A DNA stretch of 33,432 nt, taken from NCBI GenBank assembly GCA_005791875.1, contig SXTU01000066.1, positions 1-33,432 of the forward strand, in the 5' to 3' direction. The notes beneath the pieces were generated by a model, which saw only the letters and a list, made by a program, of their open reading frames with translations, ran no database searches and had not been told where the DNA came from. Every line of letters starts with the position of its first letter. Position 1 is the stretch's first letter. The position numbers and the translations under genes were made by a program. Of the stretch, positions 16,112 to 22,687 are shown piece after piece. The DNA comes from Verrucomicrobiales bacterium. GTDB lineage: Bacteria; Verrucomicrobiota; Verrucomicrobiia; Limisphaerales; SXTU01.

Positions 16112-17817
16112 GAGGTGGAACTCGCCGCCGGTCGTTCTGTCCGCGTTTCGAGGAAGGCTTTCAGCTCTTGTGCGGTCTTGCCGCCGAAGCCGGGGACTTC
16201 GGCGATTTGCTCGACGGTCGCGAGGCGCAGTCGGTGGATGGAGCCAAACTTTTTCAGCAGCACCTGCTTCCGCGCGTCGCCGACGCCGGGAAACTCGTCG
16301 AGGATGCTCTCGGAGATTTTCCGCAGCCGGAGCTGGGCGTTGTAGCTGTTGGCCACGCGGTGAGACTCGTCGCGCACGCGCTGGAGGAGCTTCACCGCCG
16401 GGTGGTCGAGGCCGAGTCGGAGCGGAGCGGCTTCGCCCGGCTGGTAGATTTCCTCGAACTCCTTCGCAAGGCCGATGATGGCGATCTGGCCGAGGCCGAG
16501 CTTCGCCAGCTCGGCACACGCGGCGTTAAGCTGGCCTTTGCCACCGTCAATCAGGATGAGGTCCGGCAGGCGCACGGCGGCGGGAACCTTCGGCACCCAC
16601 GGCGCGGTCATCTCATCGCGGCTGGCGGCGTCGTGGACGATGGCGTCGAAGGCACTCGTGGGGCGGGACTCGGGGGCTTCTTCGCCTTCATCTGGCGCGT
16701 AGGGGGGACACTCTTGTCCCCCATTAGCCACTGCCGAACCGCTGTTTTGAGGCGCTGGCAAAGGGGACAGGAGTGTCCCCGCTACTTCGCGTTTCAGCCG
16801 CGAGTATCGCCGCCGAATCGTCTCAGCCATGCAGGCGAAGTCGTCTTGTCCCGTCACGGTCTTGATCTTGAAGCGCCGGTAGTTCGCGCGGTCGGGGCGG
16901 CCGCGCCAGAAGCTCACGAGCGAGGCCACGGCGAACGTGCCGCTGATGTTCGAGATGTCGAAGCCCTCGATGCGCGCGGGCGGTTGCGCCAATCCCAGCA
17001 CACGCGCCAGCTCGCGGAGGTCGGACTCGGGGTTGAGGGCGATGGGCAGCTTGTAGGGGACGCGCTCGAACTTCTCGGTCTTCTGCGTGGTGCTCTGGAT
17101 GTCCTTGAGCAGGTCGCGGAGCTGGGCGGCTTGCTCGAAGTCGAGGGCGGCGGCGGCCTTCTTCATCTGCGCCTCCAGCTCGGTGGACATCTCGTCGCAC
17201 TGGCCGTCGAGGAAGTCGCAGCCGGCATTGACCTGCATGAGGTATTGCTCGCGCGTGACGTTGCCGATGCACGGCGCGGTGCAGACCTTCATGTGCGCGT
17301 AGAGGCAATGCTTGTAGTCGCTGGCGTCGGGGTTGAGCGGACGGCAGCCGCGGAGGTTGAACTTGTGCCGCACCAGATTCAGCGTGCGCCGCAGCGCGCC
17401 CCCGCTGGCGAAGGGGCCGAAGTAGCGCGCGCCGTCGTCAATGCGCAGGCGCGTGAGGGTGAAGCGCGGGATGGGGTCGTTCAAGTTGACCTTGAGCAGG
17501 AGGAAGCGCTTGTCGTCGCGGAAAGAGACGTTGTAGCGCGGCTGAAACTCCTTGATGAGCTTGCCCTCGAGCAGCACGGCCTCGGCGTCGGACTTCACGG
17601 AGTGCCAGTCGAAGTCGTGGATGGCTTCAACGAGGGCGTTGAACTTCAAGTCCCATCCCATGCGCCGCGAGTTCTGGAAATACTGGCTGACGCGGCGGCG
17701 CAGGTCGCTGGCCTTGCCGACGTAAATCACCGCGCCGAAGCGGTCCTTGTGCAGATACACGCCGGGCCGGTGAGGCACCTCGGAGAGCTTGCCGCGGATG
17801 TGGGCGGTGACGGGCAC
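16108..17817 (-). CDS. uvrC: UvrABC excinuclease subunit C
   Basis: The GTG at 17817 gives 569 aa, close to the family size of about 600. Domains in order: GIY-YIG nuclease (about 16-90; PGVYLHKD, VIYVGKASDLR), the cysteine set C158, C171, C179, C183 that matches the iron-sulfur ligands of E. coli UvrC, UVR motif (about 214-242; DFEQAAQLRDLLKDI), RNase H-like nuclease with D287 (EGFDISN) and D424 (LILIDGGKGQL), and tandem helix-hairpin-helix at 505-560. UvrC incises both sides of a lesion in nucleotide excision repair with UvrA and UvrB. Residues about 345-374, between the two halves of the RNase H-like domain, are encoded by a palindromic repeat insertion. A TTG 42 bases upstream is an alternative start. 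It follows the SIS gene by 59 bases. Confidence 0.95.
   Translation of the reverse strand: MPVTAHIRGKLSEVPHRPGVYLHKDRFGAVIYVGKASDLRRRVSQYFQNSRRMGWDLKFNALVEAIHDFDWHSVKSDAEAVLLEGKLIKEFQPRYNVSFRDDKRFLLLKVNLNDPIPRFTLTRLRIDDGARYFGPFASGGALRRTLNLVRHKFNLRGCRPLNPDASDYKHCLYAHMKVCTAPCIGNVTREQYLMQVNAGCDFLDGQCDEMSTELEAQMKKAAAALDFEQAAQLRDLLKDIQSTTQKTEKFERVPYKLPIALNPESDLRELARVLGLAQPPARIEGFDISNISGTFAVASLVSFWRGRPDRANYRRFKIKTVTGQDDFACMAETIRRRYSRLKREVAGTLLSPLPAPQNSGSAVANGGQECPPYAPDEGEEAPESRPTSAFDAIVHDAASRDEMTAPWVPKVPAAVRLPDLILIDGGKGQLNAACAELAKLGLGQIAIIGLAKEFEEIYQPGEAAPLRLGLDHPAVKLLQRVRDESHRVANSYNAQLRLRKISESILDEFPGVGDARKQVLLKKFGSIHRLRLATVEQIAEVPGFGGKTAQELKAFLETRTERPAASSTS
16699..16785. repeat. Family F REPIN inserted in frame within uvrC
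   Basis: The left arm 16699-16722 (GTAGGGGGGACACTCTTGTC...) is the inverse of 16763-16785 with two or three mismatches. Each arm is also a hairpin, GGGGACA...TGTCCCC. Translated on the minus strand it encodes roughly VAGTLLSPLPAPQN to GGQECPPY, unlike any UvrC sequence family. Confidence 0.9.
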
Positions 17818-17876
17818 GACCGGAATTTCACGCAAAGCCGCCGGGGCGCAAAGCAGTTTATGGCTGGGCTCCCGGC

Positions 17877-18446
17877 CTACTTCGCCATCTCCGGATGCTC
17901 CATGAACGCGTAGCAGAGCAGGTGGCAGATGCCCATGTGCGCGTCCTCGGCGCGGCCGTAGTGGGCGTCGGCGATGGCGATGACGTCCTTGGCAATCTCC
18001 GCCAGCTTGCCGCGCTTGGCTCCGACAAGGGCGATGGTGTGCAGGCCGTTGGCGTTCGCCCACTCGATGGCCTTCACGCAGTTCGGCGAGTTGCCGCTGA
18101 CGCTCAGGGTCAACGCGAGGTCGCCGGGGCGGCCGTAGTTCTGGAGCTGGCTGGCGAAGACGTCGGCATAGGAGTAGTCGTTTCCGAGCGCAGTCATCCA
18201 GCTCACGTTGTCGTTGAGGGAGAGCACGCGGAAGCGCTTGCCGAGCTTGTCGGACGCGCCCTTGCCGAGGTCAGTGGCGAAGTGCGAGGCGTTCGCCGCG
18301 CTGCCGCCGTTGCCGAAGACAAAGATTTGCCGGTCCTCGCGGTGGGCTTGGCGGAGCTTTTCAATCAGGCGGGCCACGGCTTCCACGGGGATGGAGTCCA
18401 GCGCGGCCTTTTGCTTGGCGAGGTAGTCGGAAATCCAGTCGTTCAT
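17877..18446 (-). CDS. SIS-domain sugar-phosphate isomerase (GmhA-like)
   Basis: This 189-aa single SIS-domain protein has the phosphosugar-binding loops FVFGNGGSAANASHFATDL (residues 41-60) and LSVSGNSPNCVKAIEWA, plus the GmhA-type C-terminus with H-Y-G-R-A-E-D-A-H-M-G-I-C-H-L. GmhA converts sedoheptulose-7-phosphate to D-glycero-D-manno-heptose-7-phosphate for LPS inner core, and the catalytic Glu/His of that family plausibly correspond to the E and H residues in EDAHMGICH. Related SIS proteins act on other phosphosugars, so heptose is an inference. The ATG at 18446 yields MNDWISDYLAKQK, the family N-terminus. It lies 37 bases after the oxidoreductase gene and 59 bases before uvrC, all on the minus strand, suggesting one transcript. 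Confidence 0.88.
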   Translation of the reverse strand: MNDWISDYLAKQKAALDSIPVEAVARLIEKLRQAHREDRQIFVFGNGGSAANASHFATDLGKGASDKLGKRFRVLSLNDNVSWMTALGNDYSYADVFASQLQNYGRPGDLALTLSVSGNSPNCVKAIEWANANGLHTIALVGAKRGKLAEIAKDVIAIADAHYGRAEDAHMGICHLLCYAFMEHPEMAK

Positions 18447-18483
18447 CGCAAACACTGTGGCAAGGCGAAGACGGGAGCGGCAA

Positions 18484-19776
18484 TCAAATCTTCCAGCCCT
18501 CGCGATACTTGTGCTGGATGAACTGGTCGGCCTCGGGACAGCCCTTGGCCTTGAGCGTCTTCGCGTCCCAGATAAGCTTCTTGCCGACGCGGAAGGCGAC
18601 GTTGCCCAGGAGGCCGGCCTCAGAGAGCGGGCCGCCATAGGCGAAGTCGCACTCGGCCTTGCCCCCGGTCTTGATGGCCTGAATCCATTGCTCATGCTGC
18701 CAGTTGCCGCCCTTGGCATCGGGCACGAACGGGGCGGGCGGCTGGAAGCCGATGAACTTGTCCTCTGGGAGGAGCAGGCGCTGCGTGTAGTTGGCGAGTA
18801 GTCGGCCCTTGTCGCCGACGAAGAGCACGCCGCCGCCCTTCCACTTGTCGAGCAACGGGCCGAGTTCCTCGGTCGGGCGATACTTGCCTTGATACCAAGT
18901 GAGCTTTACCGGCGGCTTCTGGCCGCGCGCGGGATATTCGTAGCGGACCTTGAGGTCAACGGGCACCAGTTCCGGGTCCACCGCCGGACCTTCCGCCTCG
19001 ACGGTCACCGGATACTTCAAGTCCAGCGCCCAGTGCGCGAGGTCGCCGAAGTGGCACCAGAAATCCGCGAGCGTGCCGCCGCCGAAGTGCCAGAAATGCC
19101 GCCAGTGGAACGGCGCGTATTCCGGTCGGTAGCTGACGTATTGCACCGGGCCGAGCCAGAGATCGTAGTCGAGCGACGCGGGCGGCGGCGGCGGATTCAC
19201 CACGAGCTTCTTGTCCCCGTAAATCGCCCCCGCCCAGACGTGGACTTCCTTCACCGCGCCGATGGCTCCGCTCTGCACGAGTTCCACGACGCGACGGTAG
19301 TTGTTGCCGGGGTGCGAGTGGATTTGGTTTCCCATCTGCGTGATGCGCTTGGTCGCCACCGCCGTGTCGCTCATCGCGCGAACCTCGGAGACCGTGCGCG
19401 CCAGCGGCTTCTCGCAATACACGTGGCGTCCACTGCGCATCGCCATCACCGCGCAGACAGCGTGCGTGTGGTCCGGCGTGGCGACGACCACGGCATCAAT
19501 GTCCTTTTGCTCCAGCATTTTTCTGAAGTCCACATAGCGCTTGGCGGCGGGGAATTTTTCCCCGGCCTTGGCGAGGTTGGCGGAGTCCACGTCGCACAAC
19601 GCGACGATGTTCTCGCCCTTCACCCCCTCGATGTTTCCCGCCGCGCGGCCCGCGGTGCCGATGCACGCGATGTTGAGCTTGCCGCTCGGCGAGCCTTGGC
19701 TGCGGGAGAAATACGGCGCGGCCAGAGCGGCGGAAGTGGTGGCGAGGAAACGACGACGGTTCAGTGATGAGTTCAT
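18484..19776 (-). CDS. Tat-exported Gfo/Idh/MocA family oxidoreductase
   Basis: This 430-aa protein starts with a twin-arginine signal (SLNRRRFLATTSAALAAPYF), indicating export folded with bound cofactor. Residues about 34-155 are a Rossmann domain: LNIACIGTAGRAAGN, IVALCDVDSANLA, DIDAVVVATPDHTHA and YCEKPLARTVSE, where EKP is the family lysine motif. The C-terminal alpha/beta domain has the exported-subgroup signatures QMGNQIHSHPGNNYRRVVELV, SYRPEYAPFHWRHFWHFGGGTLADFWCHFGDLAHW (in part) and LDLKYP. Members are NAD(P)-dependent sugar or inositol dehydrogenases or related glycoside-modifying enzymes. Many paralogues occur in Verrucomicrobiota and the substrate cannot be deduced. It is the first gene of the likely operon with the SIS gene and uvrC. 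Confidence 0.92.
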   Translation of the reverse strand: MNSSLNRRRFLATTSAALAAPYFSRSQGSPSGKLNIACIGTAGRAAGNIEGVKGENIVALCDVDSANLAKAGEKFPAAKRYVDFRKMLEQKDIDAVVVATPDHTHAVCAVMAMRSGRHVYCEKPLARTVSEVRAMSDTAVATKRITQMGNQIHSHPGNNYRRVVELVQSGAIGAVKEVHVWAGAIYGDKKLVVNPPPPPASLDYDLWLGPVQYVSYRPEYAPFHWRHFWHFGGGTLADFWCHFGDLAHWALDLKYPVTVEAEGPAVDPELVPVDLKVRYEYPARGQKPPVKLTWYQGKYRPTEELGPLLDKWKGGGVLFVGDKGRLLANYTQRLLLPEDKFIGFQPPAPFVPDAKGGNWQHEQWIQAIKTGGKAECDFAYGGPLSEAGLLGNVAFRVGKKLIWDAKTLKAKGCPEADQFIQHKYREGWKI

Positions 19777-19946
19777 GCGTAGGCAATTGGAGTGTGCCGG
19801 GCGGGTTGGTTATTCAGGGCAACAGCGGGCGCAGCGCAACCGTCCACGGCAACCTCCGAAACCCACCTTGCCCGCTCCCAGGCCCGTGACTATGATTTTC
19901 ACCCCGTTCAGTTAGAATTACGCATCACGGATTACGTCTGACGCCC
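19777..19946. other. Divergent intergenic region without clear features
   Basis: These 170 bases separate the divergent Tat oxidoreductase and permease genes and should hold both promoters. An AT-richer stretch, GTTCAGTTAGAATTACG, around 19906-19922 is the only visible promoter-like segment. No confident -35/-10 pair, hairpin or repeat was found. Confidence 0.4.
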
Positions 19947-21416
19947 ATGCCCTCCGAACCGCACCACGCCGACGACGAGAAACTCCTCCGCCAGCTCGGC
20001 TACGAGCAGGAGCTGTCCCGCCGCATGAGCGGCTTCTCAAACTTCGCCATCTCGCTCTCGATCATCTGCATCCTCGCGGGCGGCATCACGTCGTTTCACG
20101 TTGGGTTGTGCAGCGCGGGCGGGGCGAGCATCGGGCTGGGCTGGCCGCTGGTGTGCCTCTTCTCGCTGTGCGTCGCAGCGACGATGGCGCAGGTGGCGAG
20201 CGCGTTCCCGACAGCGGGTGGCTTGTATCACTGGGGCAGCATCCTTGGCGGACGCGCGTGCGGCTGGGTGACGGCGTGGTTCAACATGGCCGGCCTCATC
20301 ACCGTGCTCGCGGCCATCAACGCGGGCACTTACGACTTCGCCACCGCTGCATTCGGCGTTTCAGCGGAGGCAAACACTGCGACCGTCCGCACCACTGTCA
20401 TCGTGCTAATGACGCTTTCGCAAGGGCTGCTGAACCACTACGGCATCTATCTCACCACACGCCTGACAGACTTGAGCGGCTGGTTGATTCTCGCCGTCGC
20501 GGCCGTGCTCACCGTGGCGCTGCTGCTCGCGACGAAGCAGTTCGAGTGGGCGCGGCTCTGGACATTCACGAACTTCAGCGGGCTGCCCGAGGGCGGCGCG
20601 GTTTTCCCGAAGCAGGACAACTTGATGTGGCTCTTCGCGCTCGGCTTCCTGCTGCCGGCCTACACCGTCACGGGCTTCGATGCCTCGGCGCACACGAGCG
20701 AGGAAACCGTCAACGCGGCGGTGAACGTGCCCAAGGGCATCGTGCGCTCCGTGTGGGTGTCGGGCGTGTTCGGCTGGGTGATGATTTGCGCCATCCTGCT
20801 CGCGATGCCCTCGGTGAAGGAAGGCGTCGAGCAGGGCGCGAACGTCGTGCCGTGGACGATGAAGGCCGCGCTGCCGCCCGCGCTCGCGTCGGTGCTGCTC
20901 GCACTCATCATCGCCGCGCAATACCTCTGCGGCCTCGCCGCGCTCACGTCCGCGTCGCGCATGACCTACGCCTTCGCGCGCGACGGCGGGCTGCCGTTTT
21001 CCGACGCGCTACGCCGCGTGAACCCCGCCAGCAAGTCGCCCTCCGTCGCCGTCTGGTTTGCGGCCATCGCGGCGGCGCTGTTCACCATCCTCGTGCCCTA
21101 CGTGACCATCGCGGCAGTGTGCGTCATCTTCCTCTACCTCAGCTACATGCTGCCCGTCGCCGCCGGCTTTCTCGCGCACGGCCGCACCTGGACACGCATG
21201 GGACCGTGGCAACTCGGCCGCCTCTACCGCCCGCTCGCCGTCATCTCCACGCTCGGCTGCCTCTTCCTCATCGTCATCGGGATGCAGCCGCCGAACGAGC
21301 AGGCAGTGAAAATCGTCGGCGGGGCGGTCGTGCTGCTGCTGGCCGTGTGGTTCGGGCTGGAGAGAAGGCGCTTCAAAGGGCCGCGGGAGGCGTGCTCCGT
21401 GCTGCGTATTCCGTGA
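19947..21416 (+). CDS. APC-superfamily amino acid permease
   Basis: This 489-aa integral membrane protein with about 12 hydrophobic segments is typical of the amino acid-polyamine-organocation superfamily, GABA/choline-type permease branch. Signatures: LGYEQELSRRMSGFSNFAIS at the N-terminus (the APC start before TM1), GGITSFHVGLCSAGG, QVASAFPTAGGLYHWGS, TVTGFDASAHTSEET (the conserved GxDAxAHxxEE motif) and SASRMTYAFARDGGLPFSD. These motifs match eukaryote-like GABA permeases and bacterial homologues that take up amino acids with cations; the substrate is not certain. The last 45 codons are repeated, 90% identical and in frame, at 22221-22355, downstream of an MNT-HEPN pair. Confidence 0.93.
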   Translation: MPSEPHHADDEKLLRQLGYEQELSRRMSGFSNFAISLSIICILAGGITSFHVGLCSAGGASIGLGWPLVCLFSLCVAATMAQVASAFPTAGGLYHWGSILGGRACGWVTAWFNMAGLITVLAAINAGTYDFATAAFGVSAEANTATVRTTVIVLMTLSQGLLNHYGIYLTTRLTDLSGWLILAVAAVLTVALLLATKQFEWARLWTFTNFSGLPEGGAVFPKQDNLMWLFALGFLLPAYTVTGFDASAHTSEETVNAAVNVPKGIVRSVWVSGVFGWVMICAILLAMPSVKEGVEQGANVVPWTMKAALPPALASVLLALIIAAQYLCGLAALTSASRMTYAFARDGGLPFSDALRRVNPASKSPSVAVWFAAIAAALFTILVPYVTIAAVCVIFLYLSYMLPVAAGFLAHGRTWTRMGPWQLGRLYRPLAVISTLGCLFLIVIGMQPPNEQAVKIVGGAVVLLLAVWFGLERRRFKGPREACSVLRIP

Positions 21417-21437
21417 AGTGCCCAGGCCTCGCGCAGT

Positions 21438-21851
21438 TCAGGGCCGCGCACCGGGCGGGAGCAGGCTCAAGACAAAATCGTAAATCGTCTGCGCGTGTTG
21501 CAGCGCTTCATCAAACTCCAGACGTGTCGGAATGGGTTCATCGAAACCGCCGGGATAGCGAAACGCCTAGGCATACGGCGTCAGCACCGCCGCTGCTTGA
21601 GAGTGTTTTCCAAAATCAGCGTGGATGCCAGCGGCTCGCTCCACCAGGTCTTCGATGTCGTGCGTCTTGGGGAAAGGGGCGTCGTGCGCTTGCAGCCATG
21701 CCTTGACCGACTTTTCCGCCGCCTGCTGGCAATGGTAGATGGCCGTGTCGAGCAAGGGTTTCGCCTGCGCCGCCAGGACCCGCGAGGAGCGCAAGTCGTG
21801 GCTCGCGCGGGTCAGCCAGTCGCGGACGAGTTCCTGCGTGGCCTCATCCAT
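21438..21851 (-). pseudogene. HEPN-domain protein of an MNT-HEPN pair, interrupted by an in-frame TAG
   Basis: The frame starts with ATG at 21851 (MDEATQELVRDWLTRASHDL) and shows the HEPN helical features YHCQQAAEKSVKAWLQA and KTHDIEDLVERA. At 21567-21569 a TAG codon stops it after 94 codons (PYA*AFRYPGGF). The same frame continues with conserved-looking HEPN C-terminal sequence (RYPGGFDEPIPTRLEFDEAL, then QTIYDFVLSLLPPGARP) to a second stop at 21438-21440, giving 137 codons in all. A single CAG-to-TAG change would explain it. In such pairs the HEPN protein is an RNase-like toxin or tRNA/mRNA-acting partner and MNT modifies it. Here the product is likely truncated or dead. Its start overlaps the MNT stop by 8 bases. 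Confidence 0.75.
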
Positions 21852-22164
21852 AGAGCTTGCGCCCCTGAGCGAGCACCTGATGAAACAGCGAGGCGCGCAG
21901 ATGTTTGTAGCGGTCCACTTGGGCGCGGGTCGGCACCAGCACGTCCTTGGCGAAGCCCAACCCGGTCAGGCAGCGATGTGCCCGCTTCTGCCGCTGGATT
22001 CCCCGTTCCCTGCTCTCGCGGACAATCACCATCAAATCCACATCGCTGTCCTCCGTAGGCGCCCCCCAAGCGTGAGAGCCGAATAGATAAATTTCCTCCG
22101 GCTGAAATTCCGCCTTCAGCCGCTCGACGGCCGCTTCCAGCAGTCCGGTCGGAATGATCTTCAC
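21844..22164 (-). CDS. MNT-type minimal nucleotidyltransferase (antitoxin-like)
   Basis: This 106-aa protein is a minimal DNA-polymerase-beta-type nucleotidyltransferase. The GSHAWGAPTEDSDVDLMVIV segment contains the G-S-x(10)-D-x-D pattern that binds nucleotide and metal (Ser, Asp and Asp all present), so the active site looks intact. In characterised MNT-HEPN systems the nucleotidyltransferase adds AMP units to the HEPN toxin and silences it. Its 3' end overlaps the HEPN start (ATGGATGA), the normal arrangement for this module. It lies in a region bracketed by two copies of the permease 3' end, so it probably arrived as an accessory cassette. Whether it still has a function without an intact HEPN partner is unclear. 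Confidence 0.88.
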   Translation of the reverse strand: MKIIPTGLLEAAVERLKAEFQPEEIYLFGSHAWGAPTEDSDVDLMVIVRESRERGIQRQKRAHRCLTGLGFAKDVLVPTRAQVDRYKHLRASLFHQVLAQGRKLYG

Positions 22165-22220
22165 GTCGGCAGGGTATCACTCAATCAGCGGAAGTGAGAA
22201 GCGGAAGTTTTGAGCCTCTG
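22165..22220. other. Spacer between MNT gene and the permease 3' fragment
   Basis: These 56 bases hold the MNT upstream region (CACGTCGGCAGGGTATCACTC), where its promoter would be. No similarity to the permease sequence was seen before the fragment start. Confidence 0.4.
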
Positions 22221-22355
22221 ATGCAGCCGCCGAATGAGCAGGCGGTGAAAATTGTCGGCGGCGCGGTCGTGCTGCTGCTGGCCGTGTGGTTCGGGCTGGA
22301 GAACCGGCGCTTCAAGGGGCCACCGGAGGCGTGTTCCGTGCTGCGTGTTCTGTGA
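22221..22355 (+). pseudogene. 3'-terminal fragment of a permease gene (duplicate of 21282-21416)
   Basis: These 135 bases align without gaps to the last 45 codons of the APC permease with 13 differences (about 90% identity). Most differences are at third positions, and both copies end in a stop in the same frame. The encoded ends are MQPPNEQAVKIVGGAV... with only four or five residue changes. Nothing upstream of 22221 matches the permease, so this is a remnant of a paralogue or of a displaced 3' end. Confidence 0.9.
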
Positions 22356-22364
22356 ATCGGTTTG

Positions 22365-22491
22365 GGCCGCGTTGCTGCGCGGCCACGCCAAAGTAGGTCG
22401 GCGCTTCCAGCCCGACTGCTGAATGGGTTTTCAGCCATCGCTCAAGCGGGATGTTTCCAGATGGATTGGGGGCCGCGCTGCGGCGCGGCCA
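22365..22491. repeat. Pair of GC hairpins (GGCCGCG...CGCGGCC)
   Basis: GGCCGCG-TTGCTG-CGCGGCC-type sequence at about 22366-22385 and GGCCGCG-CTGCGG-CGCGGCC at about 22471-22490 are direct copies, each followed by AC. Between them lies another short stem, AGTAGGTCGGCGCTTCCAGC...GACTGCT. No coding potential is visible. Confidence 0.65.
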
Positions 22492-22540
22492 CTGGCTGCG
22501 GGATTACGAGAGAAGGGAAAGTTCCGAGTTCGATGCCGTT

Positions 22541-22575
22541 CTCCCTCACCCTGGCCCTCTCCCGCTGGGAGAGGG
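22541..22575 (-). repeat. Family A REP-like repeat, copy 6
   Basis: CTCCCTCACCCTGG tail with the shorter hairpin CCCTCTCCC-GCT-GGGAGAGGG. It is the left half of an outward-tailed pair with copy 7. Confidence 0.9.
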
Positions 22576-22637
22576 AATGACTTCGCGCCGGCTCGTGAAC
22601 CCGTGCGCCACCTTTTGCCGAGACGCGGACTGCGTTG

Positions 22638-22672
22638 CCCCCTCTCCCAGCGGGAGAGGGATGGGGTGAGGG
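22638..22672 (+). repeat. Family A REP-like repeat, copy 7
   Basis: Hairpin CCCTCTCCC-AGC-GGGAGAGGG with tail ATGGGGTGAGGG, the inverse of copy 6 across a 62-bp spacer. It ends just before the stop of the minus-strand Ig-like pseudogene. Confidence 0.9.
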
Positions 22673-22687
22673 AGGAAGCGACCTTTC

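Noticed and set aside
16054-17913. A 619-codon plus-strand frame over uvrC
   Set aside because: Complement of the uvrC frame, without any recognisable motif; the opposite strand encodes all UvrC motifs.
21438-22355. Mini-transposon with terminal inverted repeats around MNT-HEPN
   Set aside because: The repeated 135 bases are direct, not inverted, and are permease coding sequence; no transposase or integrase gene is present.
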